From Clostridia bacterium (GTDB lineage: Bacteria; Bacillota; Clostridia; Oscillospirales; CAG-382): a stretch of 43,983 nucleotides of DNA. The notes below the pieces were generated by a model, which was not told the DNA's origin, searched no databases, and was given only the letters and a program-made list of their open reading frames with translations. The stretch is from NCBI GenBank assembly GCA_017396825.1, contig JAFQKR010000081.1:1-43983 (forward strand), given 5' to 3'. The first letter of the stretch is position 1. The number at the start of each line of letters is the position of its first letter. The position numbers and the translations under genes are program-made. Shown here piece after piece: positions 1-9,773 of the stretch.

Positions 1-832
1 AAGCATCATAAAAGCAGACTCTTGTATTTGTGCTACTTGCGTCTCCGGTAATTCCCGAAAACCTTAAGGTATCACCAAACTTTGCCGGAATGAAGCCTGA
101 TACACACCATCCACTTTGAGCTGTTTCCGCACCGCTTGAGTTTAATCTATACCCCACCTTATAACCATCTTCGCCGTTAGCACCCTTGTATTGTCCGCCC
201 TCGGCGTTAACAGATAACGGTATCTGGTTTGTCGGCTCTACTGTTACGCTTTTGGTTGCATATCCATATATAAAGCCGTCAGGCAGTAAGTACGGCTTTG
301 TTTTATCGGCACAATCATCCTTGCTGTAGGCGTATTCGGGAATCAGCTGAACCGGGCTCATTATTCCTCCATAACCACCTGTCACTTTATCTTCCCAATG
401 ATTTACACCTTCTTCACCCGTTACCAAAATCTGACCCGATTTATCGTTTGTGGGAACACGTGTGTCTATAAGTTCGCAAAGCATGGCGTAGGACGTTTTA
501 TCTACCGTTGGGGTTTTATCCCACGATTCATCCAATACGCTCTTCACGCACTCTATCCTTGCCGAAGCGGTTGATTTTATTCCCCCTGCAAAAACACCTA
601 TCATTACAAAAGCGGTGTTATAAATAGGGGGCACATCACAGCAATCGTTGATTAATATAACGTCGTGGTAATAGCCGTCTGAATAAATAAAACGAGCAGT
701 TTTTGTTCCAACGTCTTCCCACTCACCATCAAAAACAAAGCGCGCCTTTATGCCGCTGTTACCGGTAAGAATAGTTGTTCCCTCAGGTACAATTGCTTTT
801 TTGTTTTTTACCGTAATTAATATTTCTTGCAT
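1..832 (-). CDS. Phage-like structural (tail/baseplate type) protein, C-terminus cut by window edge
   Basis: I translated this from 832 leftward: the frame stays open to base 1, giving 277 residues with no stop, so the gene continues outside the window. It begins MQEILITVKNKK and has a GGAAAGG ribosome site at about 840-846. The N-terminal region (about residues 1-110, with GIKARFVFDGEW and TARFIYSDGYYHDV) resembles short beta-rich proteins common in Clostridia prophage tail/baseplate modules. The region from about 245 (SGWCVSGFIPAKFGDTLRFSG) looks like a jelly-roll or carbohydrate-binding fold of tail fibres. The family match is from memory, not a search. It has its own sigma-A promoter and a leader hairpin, which is unusual for a phage late gene. 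No other phage gene is visible to the right, so it could be a prophage edge or a solitary domesticated gene. Confidence 0.6.
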   Translation of the reverse strand, partial: MQEILITVKNKKAIVPEGTTILTGNSGIKARFVFDGEWEDVGTKTARFIYSDGYYHDVILINDCCDVPPIYNTAFVMIGVFAGGIKSTASARIECVKSVLDESWDKTPTVDKTSYAMLCELIDTRVPTNDKSGQILVTGEEGVNHWEDKVTGGYGGIMSPVQLIPEYAYSKDDCADKTKPYLLPDGFIYGYATKSVTVEPTNQIPLSVNAEGGQYKGANGEDGYKVGYRLNSSGAETAQSGWCVSGFIPAKFGDTLRFSGITGDASSTNTRVCFYDA

Positions 833-850
833 TTTTATTTCCTTTCCATA

Positions 851-886
851 AAAAAACGCTTTCGAGCCCAATTCGGGCGCGAAAGC
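851..886 (-). terminator. Hairpin plus T6 in the leader of the phage-like gene (attenuator-like)
   Basis: On the minus strand arm GCTTTCG-CGCCC pairs with GGGCT-CGAAAGC around an AATT-type loop (858-886), followed directly by GTTTTTT (857-851). This is a good intrinsic terminator. It lies between the promoter at 916-944 and the ribosome site at 840-846, so transcripts would have to read through it. It may act as an attenuator. Confidence 0.7.
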
Positions 887-915
887 GCAAAGCGATGATT
901 CCCTCTTACATATTT

Positions 916-944
916 ATTATATCACGAGGTGTTTAAAAAGTCAA
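916..944 (-). promoter_or_regulatory. Sigma-A promoter for the phage-like gene
   Basis: On the minus strand: TTGACT (944-939), a 17-nt spacer, then TATAAT (921-916). This is a near-perfect consensus. The start codon of the gene is at 832, leaving a leader of roughly 75 nt that contains a terminator hairpin. Confidence 0.8.
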
Positions 945-947
945 TAG

Positions 948-974
948 CCCCATCGAACAAAAGTTCGATGGGGC
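948..974 (-). terminator. Hairpin downstream of gdhA
   Basis: CCCCATCGAAC and GTTCGATGGGG form an 11-bp stem about 60 bp after the gdhA stop. The T-tract on the minus strand is weak (CTATTGACTTTTT). It probably ends gdhA transcription just before the next promoter begins. Confidence 0.55.
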
Positions 975-1035
975 GTGCTTGGCCTGATATAAATTAATGC
1001 AATTACTATCTTTAACGGTATTTTAAAGCGTCGTT

Positions 1036-2382
<1,347 letters not shown>

Positions 2383-2418
2383 TTACGTATCCTCCATATA
2401 TAAAATAAATTTGGTAGA

Positions 2419-3540
2419 CTAATTTTTAATCTCTGCCCACTTGTATCCCGACCAGTCGAGATGCTTTCTTGGATTCTCTCTGACACCGTTTATGGAAACC
2501 TCAAAATGGAGATGCGGACCTGTTACTCTTCCCGTGTTACCTATGTAACCGATTATCTGTCCTTTGCGAACCACATCCCCCGATTCCACTATTATCTTAC
2601 TGCAATGGGCATATAAAGTAGTTATACGTTTAGAGTGATCAACCGTAATCTTGTTACCGTAATTACCACTCCAGCCGGCAAAGCTTACTATACCGTCCTC
2701 TGCCGCGTAGATAGGATCGCCGTAACTGCCACCTTCCCCGGCAAAGTCCAAACCGCTGTGGTGGTTTTGCACACCCCAAAGTTCTCTTGAACCGTACCAA
2801 GAGGTGACCCAACCGCCGCAGGGCAACATAAGCCTATCGCCAACGGACATAAGAGTTGCGCCGTTGTCAGTCCCCTGCCACTGCTCACCTGCCACAGATT
2901 CGGTCACAACGATGCTGTGTAGAAGCACTCTATCTGTCTGAACTCCGTTTATGTAGGTAATAGCATATTCGTTCAAGCTTACACCGTCAACACCATCGGA
3001 AACCGCAACAACCTCACCAACAGGTAAAAGGTCTGTTTCGACGGTAACAACATCGGCCGTCGTCTTCTCTTCCTTTTGTACGGTTGCAACTGTGCTTACT
3101 TTCAAAACAACCTCCGTTGCATCACCGTTTGCATTAGTTACTGTATAATCAAAGCCGTAATCGGTTTCACCGAGAAGTTTTACAAGCGTTTCTGTATCAC
3201 CAAAGAAGTTTTTTGCATAAGTGCCCTTAACTATTTTTATTTCGTTACAAAGGCGATTTTCACCCTCGGGGGCACCGTAGGACTCCGCAACGGAATCAGC
3301 CACCGCCACAAGCGCTTCGTTAACATCGTCCTCGCTATCGGAAGCGGCTATAAAAACGCCGTCGATATACAATCCGTGTCCCTCTTTTAAAAGAAAACTT
3401 TCAGCACCAACGCCGAGGAAAGCCTTAACATCAGTATCAAAGGTATAAAAAGGAACTGTTACCGCTATAACCAGCACAAGTAAAGCCTCTACCGATATCA
3501 AAACACCTTTAATAAAAGAAGGTTTTTTTAATTCAGACAA
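2419..3540 (-). CDS. Membrane-anchored G5 / M23-family peptidoglycan endopeptidase
   Basis: This is a 373-residue protein. A membrane segment at about residues 11-33 anchors it with the bulk outside the cell. A G5-like domain spans about 140-215 (VVTVETDLLPVGE, then NEYAITYINGV). The M23 (LytM/lysostaphin-like) domain fills about 240-360. Zinc ligands are H261 and D265 (HHSGLD) and H345 (HLHFE), and H312 (LYAHCSK) is the expected catalytic histidine, so it should be an active cross-bridge hydrolase. The start is TTG at 3540, with GGAG eight bases upstream. No in-frame ATG exists before the membrane segment. The substrate cross-link is unknown. Confidence 0.88.
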   Translation of the reverse strand: MSELKKPSFIKGVLISVEALLVLVIAVTVPFYTFDTDVKAFLGVGAESFLLKEGHGLYIDGVFIAASDSEDDVNEALVAVADSVAESYGAPEGENRLCNEIKIVKGTYAKNFFGDTETLVKLLGETDYGFDYTVTNANGDATEVVLKVSTVATVQKEEKTTADVVTVETDLLPVGEVVAVSDGVDGVSLNEYAITYINGVQTDRVLLHSIVVTESVAGEQWQGTDNGATLMSVGDRLMLPCGGWVTSWYGSRELWGVQNHHSGLDFAGEGGSYGDPIYAAEDGIVSFAGWSGNYGNKITVDHSKRITTLYAHCSKIIVESGDVVRKGQIIGYIGNTGRVTGPHLHFEVSINGVRENPRKHLDWSGYKWAEIKN

Positions 3541-3704
3541 AAAAACATCTCCATATTAAAATTTTACATAACATTTTACTGCCCAAAAATGAACATTTTG
3601 TTATGATGGTAATAACTTTTTGTATTTTTTTACACCCTTTCATCCTCTTTTCTGTGTAAAAGATAAAAAAACAGTATAAAATGAGTATTTTTTTACAAAA
3701 AGTG

Positions 3705-3733
3705 TTGCAAGGTGGCTGCAAAAGTATTATAAT
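3705..3733 (+). promoter_or_regulatory. Sigma-A promoter of ilvE
   Basis: TTGCAA (3705-3710), a 17-nt spacer and TATAAT (3728-3733) lie 44 bp before the ATG at 3777. The position rules out a start codon upstream of it. Confidence 0.8.
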
Positions 3734-3776
3734 TAACATACTGATGTTTTTTGCATTTTTTAGGAGGTATAGATTT

Positions 3777-4841
3777 ATGAATATTACTATTACAAGAACC
3801 ACTACTCCCAAGGCTAAGCCCGACTGGGAAAAGCTTGGTTTCGGCAAGCATTTTACCGACCATATGTTTCTTATGGACTACAACGCAGAAAAAGGTTGGC
3901 ACGATGCACGTATAGTTCCCTTTGCCGATATTTCCCTCTCCCCCGCTTGCGCTGTTTTTCATTATGCCCAGGAAATGTTTGAAGGACTTAAGGCATACAA
4001 GGCTGCTGACGGCAGTCATATGCTTTTCCGCCCTCAGAAGAACATTGAACGTATGAACAACACCAACGAGAGACTTTGTATTCCTCAGGTTGACCCCGAT
4101 TTTACTCTTGAGGCTATCAAGACCCTTGTTAAGGTTGACGAGGATTGGATTCCCGATGGTGAAGGTAAATCCCTTTACATACGTCCCTTCATCATTGCTA
4201 CAGACCCCTTCCTTGGCGTTCACCCCTCTGCAACCTATCTTTTCTGTATAATCCTGTCCCCTGTTGGCGCCTACTATGCAGAAGGCATCAACCCCGTTAA
4301 GATTTACGTTGAAGACGAATACGTAAGAGCAGTTAAGGGCGGTACCGGCTTTGCAAAGACCGGAGGTAACTACGCCGCTTCTCTCCGCGCACAGCAGAAG
4401 GCTTCTGAAATGGGCTATTCTCAGGTGCTTTGGCTTGACGGTATTGAGCACAAATATGTTGATGAAGTTGGCGCTATGAACGTTTTCTTCGTTATCGACG
4501 GAGAACTCATCACTCCTATGCTTGAGGGCAACATTCTTCCCGGTGTTACTCGTGACTCCGTTATCAACCTTGCCAAGTCTATGGGCGTTAAGGTTACCGA
4601 TAGACGTCTTGCCATTGACGAAGTCTTTGAGGCTGCAAGAAACGGCAAGCTTGACGAAGCCTTTGGTAGCGGTACTGCTGCTGTTATCTCCCCCATGGGT
4701 GAGCTTAACAAGGACGGCGAGAAGATAGTTATCAACGGCGGCAAGATAGGCAAGCTTTCACAGAAGCTGTACGATACTCTTACCGGCATTCAGTGGGGCA
4801 AAGTAGAAGACACCTTCGGCTGGACGGTTAAAATACAGTAA
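3777..4841 (+). CDS. ilvE: Branched-chain amino acid aminotransferase
   Basis: This 354-residue PLP enzyme of fold type IV interconverts leucine, isoleucine and valine with their 2-oxo acids using glutamate/2-oxoglutarate. The pyridoxal lysine is K194 in GGTGFAKTGGNYAAS, as in the mitochondrial-type BCAT subfamily. Other signatures are EMFEGLKAY near 66-74, FRPQKNIERMN near 84-94 and EVGAMNVFF. I chose the ATG at 3777 because TAGGAGG sits 9 bases upstream and the promoter -10 ends at 3733. The open frame extends further up, but across the promoter. The gene is monocistronic, with a strong terminator behind it. It faces the gdhA transcript, whose product supplies glutamate for this reaction. 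Confidence 0.94.
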   Translation: MNITITRTTTPKAKPDWEKLGFGKHFTDHMFLMDYNAEKGWHDARIVPFADISLSPACAVFHYAQEMFEGLKAYKAADGSHMLFRPQKNIERMNNTNERLCIPQVDPDFTLEAIKTLVKVDEDWIPDGEGKSLYIRPFIIATDPFLGVHPSATYLFCIILSPVGAYYAEGINPVKIYVEDEYVRAVKGGTGFAKTGGNYAASLRAQQKASEMGYSQVLWLDGIEHKYVDEVGAMNVFFVIDGELITPMLEGNILPGVTRDSVINLAKSMGVKVTDRRLAIDEVFEAARNGKLDEAFGSGTAAVISPMGELNKDGEKIVINGGKIGKLSQKLYDTLTGIQWGKVEDTFGWTVKIQ

Positions 4842-4888
4842 AATGCACACAAGACATCCCCCGAAGAAAATATGTGATTTTCATATCG

Positions 4889-4924
4889 GATAAGTGGAGC
4901 TTTGGCTCCACTTATCTTTTGTTT
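4889..4924 (+). terminator. Intrinsic terminator of ilvE
   Basis: Perfect 12-bp stem GATAAGTGGAGC / GCTCCACTTATC with a TTTG loop, followed by a T-rich tract. Confidence 0.9.
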
Positions 4925-5011
4925 TTTTATAAATCATTCCCCATTCAGTATCAACTTTGGTTACTGACATATTAAACAAGTTTTTTGTGTTTTATCTGCG
5001 AAATTGGAAAG

Positions 5012-5038
5012 CAAAAGCCCTCCGAGGGAGGGCTTTTG
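5012..5038 (-). terminator. Terminator at the end of the polysaccharide operon
   Basis: Perfect 12-bp stem CAAAAGCCCTCC / GGAGGGCTTTTG with a 3-nt loop, about 70 bp after the wecB stop. A/T-rich arms make it work in either direction. Confidence 0.75.
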
Positions 5039-5107
5039 TTACTTATTAAAATGCAAAAAAACGATAGGATGCCGACAAGCAGTATACATCACATTCCACA
5101 TTCAAGC

Positions 5108-6211
5108 TTATAGGCTTTTTTCTAAAATATCAGCAATACGTTTACATGCAAAGCCATCACCATAGGGATTGCTTGCCTTAGACATAGCCTCATAGGCATC
5201 CTGATTTTCAAGAAGCAGCTTGAAATTCTCGTAAATAACCTGCTCGTCTGTACCAACCAGCTTCAACGTACCTGCTTTGATGCCCTCGGGACGCTCGGTT
5301 GTATCACGCATAACCAAAACCGGCTTACCAAGAGACGGAGCCTCTTCCTGAATTCCACCGCTATCAGTCAAAATCATAAAACTGCGGGCAAGGAAATTAT
5401 GAAAATCCAAGACCTCAAGAGGTTCAATGATATGGATACGGTCGCAATTCCCAAGTTCTTCGTCGGCGGCTTGACGAACAACGGGATTCATATGAATAGG
5501 ATAGATCGCCTTAACATCGGGGTGCTCATCCATTACACGGCGGATAGCGCGGAACATATTATGCATAGGCTCACCGAGATTTTCACGGCGATGTGCTGTA
5601 ATCATAATAAGACGGCTGTCCTTTGCCCATTCAAGCTCAGCGTGTGTGTAATCATCACGTACAGTAGTTTTTAATGCATCAATAGCCGTATTTCCGGTTA
5701 TATAAATGCGCTTTTCATCCTTGCCCTCCTTTACGAGATTTGCCTTAGAAATCTCCGTAGGGGCAAAATTGTAATTAGAAATAATAGAAACCGCCTGACG
5801 ATTAAACTCCTCAGGATAAGGACTGTAAACATTGTATGTACGAAGCCCAGCCTCTACATGACCGATTGCTATTTGCTTATAAAAGCATGCAAGAGCAGTA
5901 ACAAAGGTTGTGGATGTATCACCGTGCACAAGAACCACATCAGGTTTCACTTCATCAAGAACTTCACCGATTTTGTTCAAAATATTTGTGGTTATATCAA
6001 ATAACGTCTGGCCGGTTTTCATAATAGAAAGGTCATAATCCGGCACCACTTTAAACGTATCAAGCACCACATCCAGCATCTGCCTATGCTGACCCGTTAC
6101 ACAAACGACTGTTTTTATACTATTTCGCGTTTTCAGTTCGTTAACCAGAGGGCACATTTTTATAGCTTCGGGACGTGTTCCGAAGACAAGCATTACTGTT
6201 TTCATTTGCAA
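5108..6211 (-). CDS. wecB: UDP-N-acetylglucosamine 2-epimerase (non-hydrolysing)
   Basis: The protein (367 residues) converts UDP-GlcNAc to UDP-ManNAc in the cytoplasm. Family signatures are the N-terminal VFGTRPEAIKM, VHGDTSTT near 115-122, GHVEAGLRT near 138-146, ITAHRREN near 204-211 and DSGGIQEEAPSLGKPVLVMRDTTERPE near 282-308. Length is normal. Together with wecC two genes upstream it supplies UDP-ManNAcA to the polysaccharide. The start is either TTG at 6211 (AGGGAAG five bases upstream) or the ATG two codons later at 6205; protein homologues usually begin at the second. It is the last gene of the long operon. Confidence 0.93.
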   Translation of the reverse strand: MQMKTVMLVFGTRPEAIKMCPLVNELKTRNSIKTVVCVTGQHRQMLDVVLDTFKVVPDYDLSIMKTGQTLFDITTNILNKIGEVLDEVKPDVVLVHGDTSTTFVTALACFYKQIAIGHVEAGLRTYNVYSPYPEEFNRQAVSIISNYNFAPTEISKANLVKEGKDEKRIYITGNTAIDALKTTVRDDYTHAELEWAKDSRLIMITAHRRENLGEPMHNMFRAIRRVMDEHPDVKAIYPIHMNPVVRQAADEELGNCDRIHIIEPLEVLDFHNFLARSFMILTDSGGIQEEAPSLGKPVLVMRDTTERPEGIKAGTLKLVGTDEQVIYENFKLLLENQDAYEAMSKASNPYGDGFACKRIADILEKSL

Positions 6212-6234
6212 TATTACTTCCCTTTACAATAAAA

Positions 6235-7008
6235 CTACTTCAACGGCTCTTCCATCACTTTCGTTAGAGCACTTAACAACAACCGTGGAAAGTGCTTTGC
6301 GACTTGTGAATGATCTACATAGCTATAATCCGAATCCTCGTATACCGTATATCCGCACCGTCTTAAATCACCTATCATATCGGCAATATGCTCAATATAC
6401 GTATGCTCCTTAGGGGAATAATGAATATACACCTTCGGCTTATTCAAGTCCGAGGATGAAATACAATCACTTAACAGCATGTTAAGCTTCTGAATTGAGT
6501 CGCTTGACGCATCCCCCATAATCCCCTTAAGTATCGGAACGTGCTTATCAATGCTAAAATAATCACCAATAAAATACTGTGGGGCACCTATTATGCATGC
6601 ATCTGCACCCGTTTTTATACCGTAAAAGAGGGCTGCGGTTCCACCCTTGCTGGATCCGATCAACACAAGCCGTTTAATGTTTTTCTCTTCCTTTATTTTT
6701 TGTATCAAGCTTACAACCATCTCCGGCAAAAACCAATCGCCGTTTTCACCAAGGTAATAGCTTCCTTGTTTGTTGTATCCGAAATTATCCAAAATAAATA
6801 ATTTATTGGCAATCACAGATTCAAGAGACCTTACGTAATTATATCTTGCAGAGCCTCCTGTGCCAAACCCGGAAAAACACACAATTAAGGTATCGGATTC
6901 TTTTTTTGTTTGCAACAAGTATCTTAAGCGTTTATACTTTTTTTCGGCTATTTTTATATAAAGCTTAAAATACGCAGAACGCATTTTTTTGCAAAAAGCC
7001 TCTTTCAT
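6235..7008 (-). CDS. Serine alpha/beta-hydrolase of the polysaccharide locus
   Basis: This 257-residue cytoplasmic protein has no signal peptide. The core looks like an alpha/beta hydrolase: FSGFGTGG near 45-52 (oxyanion-loop-like), the nucleophile elbow IGSSKGG with S120, and a late histidine in VDHSQV near 232-235. The Asp2-like hydrolases of accessory secretion loci and capsule loci share this pattern, but I cannot assign it to one family. It may add or remove an acyl group on a polysaccharide precursor; that is inference from context. Its ATG overlaps the stop of wecC by one base (TAATG), so translation is coupled. The N-terminal 35 residues are very basic, which may hold it at the membrane. 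Confidence 0.6.
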   Translation of the reverse strand: MKEAFCKKMRSAYFKLYIKIAEKKYKRLRYLLQTKKESDTLIVCFSGFGTGGSARYNYVRSLESVIANKLFILDNFGYNKQGSYYLGENGDWFLPEMVVSLIQKIKEEKNIKRLVLIGSSKGGTAALFYGIKTGADACIIGAPQYFIGDYFSIDKHVPILKGIMGDASSDSIQKLNMLLSDCISSSDLNKPKVYIHYSPKEHTYIEHIADMIGDLRRCGYTVYEDSDYSYVDHSQVAKHFPRLLLSALTKVMEEPLK

Positions 7009-8228
7009 TATAAACGGTACACCCCCGGCAAATCACAGCATTTGCGAGTATCAAACACAACCTTGCCCTTAAGCTTGTCCATATTTTCTTTGATTTGATT
7101 ATGATTTACCATGATTACCACAAGGTCCGTATCTGCAAGAAACTTATCAAAATCGTGATATTGGTTAGGCACGATATCCTTTTCAAAATAAGGATCGTAA
7201 GACTTTATGGGAGAGGCGAGATGCCTTTCCTGACTTTCAAGAAGCTGAATGGTGGGAGATTCCCTTGGATCGTCCACGTTTTCCTTATACGAAAGCCCGT
7301 ATAAACCTACCTTGTTAAAATCTGTTATGTTGTTTTCCTTCATAATTTCATGAATCCTGTTTAAAACAAAGTCAGGCATACCGTCGTTTGTTTTCATGGA
7401 TTCATCAATCACCTTGGCAAGACTGGGATAATCGCCAACAAGGAACCAAGGGTCAACAGAAATACAGTGACCGCCAACACCGGGACCGGGTTGCAGAATA
7501 TTAACGCGAGGATGCATGTTGCATATTCTGATGATTTCATATACATCCATATTGTCGTGACGACAAATCTTTGCAAGCTCGTTTGCAAATGCAATGTTTA
7601 CCGCACGGAAGGTATTCTCAACAACCTTTGTCATTTCAGCCGTGCGAATATCAGTTACAACGATTTCTCCCTTGCAGAATGATGCATACAGCGCCTTGAT
7701 CTTTTCACCAATTTCTTTATCATCAGCACCGATAGTACGGTTATTATGTAACAACTCGTACACCATATTTCCGGGGATAATGCGTTCGGGAGCGTGAACC
7801 AAATGGATATCCTTACCGATGACAAATCCATTCTCTTCAATAACAGGACGGATATATTTATCAATGGTACCGGGAGAAACGGTAGATTCAATTACAACCG
7901 TTGCGCCCTTGGGACATACATCCATAACGGTCTTAATCGCAGATACTACGTAGCAGGCATCAACCTTCTTACTGAATTTATCATAAGGAGTAGGAACGGA
8001 AACGATATATGTATCCGTCACCTGATACTCTGTTGTAAATTTTATCCCGTTACTTGCAGCATCTTTAAAAAGCTCGTCCAAACCCTCTTCTTTAAAGGTG
8101 GTTTTACCATTATTGAGCGTGTTTACCAATTCTTTGTTATAATCTGTGCCAACTACCTCCACGCCGTGGGAAGCCAATATCAATGCTGTAGGAAGTCCTA
8201 TATAACCAAGCCCAATTACGTTAACCAT
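7008..8228 (-). CDS. wecC: UDP-N-acetyl-D-mannosaminuronate dehydrogenase
   Basis: A 406-residue NAD-dependent enzyme that oxidises UDP-ManNAc twice at C6 to the uronic acid. The dinucleotide site is VIGLGYIGLPTA at the N-terminus. The catalytic cysteine is C255 in GVGGHCISVDPWF, and K201 lies in EMTKVVENTFRA. The VDPWFL following the cysteine is typical of WecC/EpsD rather than UDP-glucose dehydrogenase. A GAGGAGG ribosome site precedes the ATG. It works with wecB, so ManNAcA is a likely sugar in the polymer. A related UDP-HexNAc substrate cannot be excluded. Confidence 0.92.
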   Translation of the reverse strand: MVNVIGLGYIGLPTALILASHGVEVVGTDYNKELVNTLNNGKTTFKEEGLDELFKDAASNGIKFTTEYQVTDTYIVSVPTPYDKFSKKVDACYVVSAIKTVMDVCPKGATVVIESTVSPGTIDKYIRPVIEENGFVIGKDIHLVHAPERIIPGNMVYELLHNNRTIGADDKEIGEKIKALYASFCKGEIVVTDIRTAEMTKVVENTFRAVNIAFANELAKICRHDNMDVYEIIRICNMHPRVNILQPGPGVGGHCISVDPWFLVGDYPSLAKVIDESMKTNDGMPDFVLNRIHEIMKENNITDFNKVGLYGLSYKENVDDPRESPTIQLLESQERHLASPIKSYDPYFEKDIVPNQYHDFDKFLADTDLVVIMVNHNQIKENMDKLKGKVVFDTRKCCDLPGVYRL

Positions 8229-8261
8229 TGTTTCCTCCTCAGTAATTCTAATTACCTTAAT

Positions 8262-9773
8262 TTATCTCTTCCAAAAATATCTTTTTTCTTGTTTTGTTAA
8301 CCCATAAAACCACAGCATAGCTGCATAAATTACCATAAACACAGCGACTCTTATCAGTAGCCACATCCACGAAGAATCAGCTATATAATTCAACAACCAT
8401 GTGAAACTCGCAGGAACAAGCACGCAAACCAATAATCTTCGGAAAACGTCAAAATAAAACCTAAACACTTTAAATCCGATTCGTTTGTGATAATATATAT
8501 TCATGGCAATGACATAACCAAAGAGAACAGAAATCGCTGTTCCCATTGCTGCGGCGTAGTATCCCCACAGCCGAGTGCCCACAACAGTAAATGCAATATT
8601 AAATACCAACCCGAACACAAGACTCCACGTCCTGAACTTCATCATGTTTCTTGCACGCAAAATTGACAAACACACATTTTGAATTAGCGTAAATATTGCC
8701 GGTGTCATTAAAATCAATGACAAATAATAAGCATCCTCAAAGCCTTCCCCCAGCCAGAGATATATAAAATCATTGCCTACACAAATAAACCCAGCTAACG
8801 CTGCACCTAAAACAACAAATTGCATACGTCCGATTTTAGTTACCGTCTGTTGGAGTTCTTCATCACTGGCGCCTTCACTGATTTGTTTAGAAACAGGAGG
8901 AAGCATCAGGTTGGAAAAAGCCATTGCCAAAGATTCATACATATTAAAAAGCTGTATACCAATAGAGTAAACTGCAACAGCCGCAGGACCTATTACATGG
9001 CTTACAACAATATTATCAACGTTTCCGTTGGCTTGAACAACCAATGTCTGTATAAACATTGCAGCCGTGTATCCCATCGATTCCTTAAACAAACTAAAAT
9101 CCCATCGTTTCAAGCGAATGCGTATTTTTAGTTTTCCATATATGAACCAAAGCTGCAAAATCATAGTAATAACAGAAACCGCCAGTGTAATCAACACCAA
9201 AACCACCGCGCTTTTCCATTTTTGCAGCAGCGCAATACTGGCAAATATACGCAAAACAAGTAATGTAAGCTTTGTACCGTTAGCGAATACAAAATGATCC
9301 GTTCCGGTAATAACACCATTAAGAACGTTTTCAATAATTACCAACACCATATTGATAGATAATATCAAGAACAGTGTTTGGGTTAGGTTGATCTCTTCTA
9401 TCGTAAAAGAATCCGCATAAAACGTTGGCAAAAGGTTATAAATGACGACGCAAACACAGGTAACAATACTCGCCATAACGCCTGCTTCGATCAAACCCAT
9501 GGCAGCAAAATTAGATATTTCATCCTCCTTTTGTTCTGCGCGGAATTTCGCTGTATAACGCATTACGGTTGTACCTATGCCAAGATCTAAAACCATTATC
9601 GTGGAAGAAAAGGAAGCGATCGTTTTATAAACGCCGTAATTACTTTCTCCTATTTGCGATAATATGTATGGAGCCATAGCTATGCCGTATACTGCATTTA
9701 ATGCTATCAATACGTAAGACAAAATTGCGCCATATTTAACTTGACTGATTTTATGCGTGTTACTGTTGCTCAT
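8262..9773 (-). CDS. Polysaccharide repeat-unit flippase (Wzx-like, MOP superfamily)
   Basis: The protein (503 residues) is almost entirely hydrophobic, with about 12-14 membrane segments starting at residue 14. The N-terminus (AYILSQIGESNYGVYKTIASF-like region near 31-51) and LGIGTTVMRYTAKFRAEQ near 60-77 are typical of the polysaccharide transport branch of the MATE-like exporters. It is expected to move lipid-linked repeat units to the outer face of the membrane. Its ATG overlaps the stop of the upstream glycosyltransferase (TAATG). Together with the Wzy-like gene it indicates a Wzx/Wzy-dependent pathway rather than an ABC exporter. Confidence 0.85.
   Translation of the reverse strand: MSNSNTHKISQVKYGAILSYVLIALNAVYGIAMAPYILSQIGESNYGVYKTIASFSSTIMVLDLGIGTTVMRYTAKFRAEQKEDEISNFAAMGLIEAGVMASIVTCVCVVIYNLLPTFYADSFTIEEINLTQTLFLILSINMVLVIIENVLNGVITGTDHFVFANGTKLTLLVLRIFASIALLQKWKSAVVLVLITLAVSVITMILQLWFIYGKLKIRIRLKRWDFSLFKESMGYTAAMFIQTLVVQANGNVDNIVVSHVIGPAAVAVYSIGIQLFNMYESLAMAFSNLMLPPVSKQISEGASDEELQQTVTKIGRMQFVVLGAALAGFICVGNDFIYLWLGEGFEDAYYLSLILMTPAIFTLIQNVCLSILRARNMMKFRTWSLVFGLVFNIAFTVVGTRLWGYYAAAMGTAISVLFGYVIAMNIYYHKRIGFKVFRFYFDVFRRLLVCVLVPASFTWLLNYIADSSWMWLLIRVAVFMVIYAAMLWFYGLTKQEKRYFWKR

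Noticed and set aside
3541..3680. Promoter for the M23 peptidase gene
   Set aside because: The region is A/T rich and offers several weak candidates (for example TTCATT-17-TATGTA), but none is clearly better than chance.
3681..3776. Longer start for ilvE
   Set aside because: The extension crosses the promoter at 3705-3733 and lacks a ribosome site; the ATG at 3777 has TAGGAGG and fits the family.
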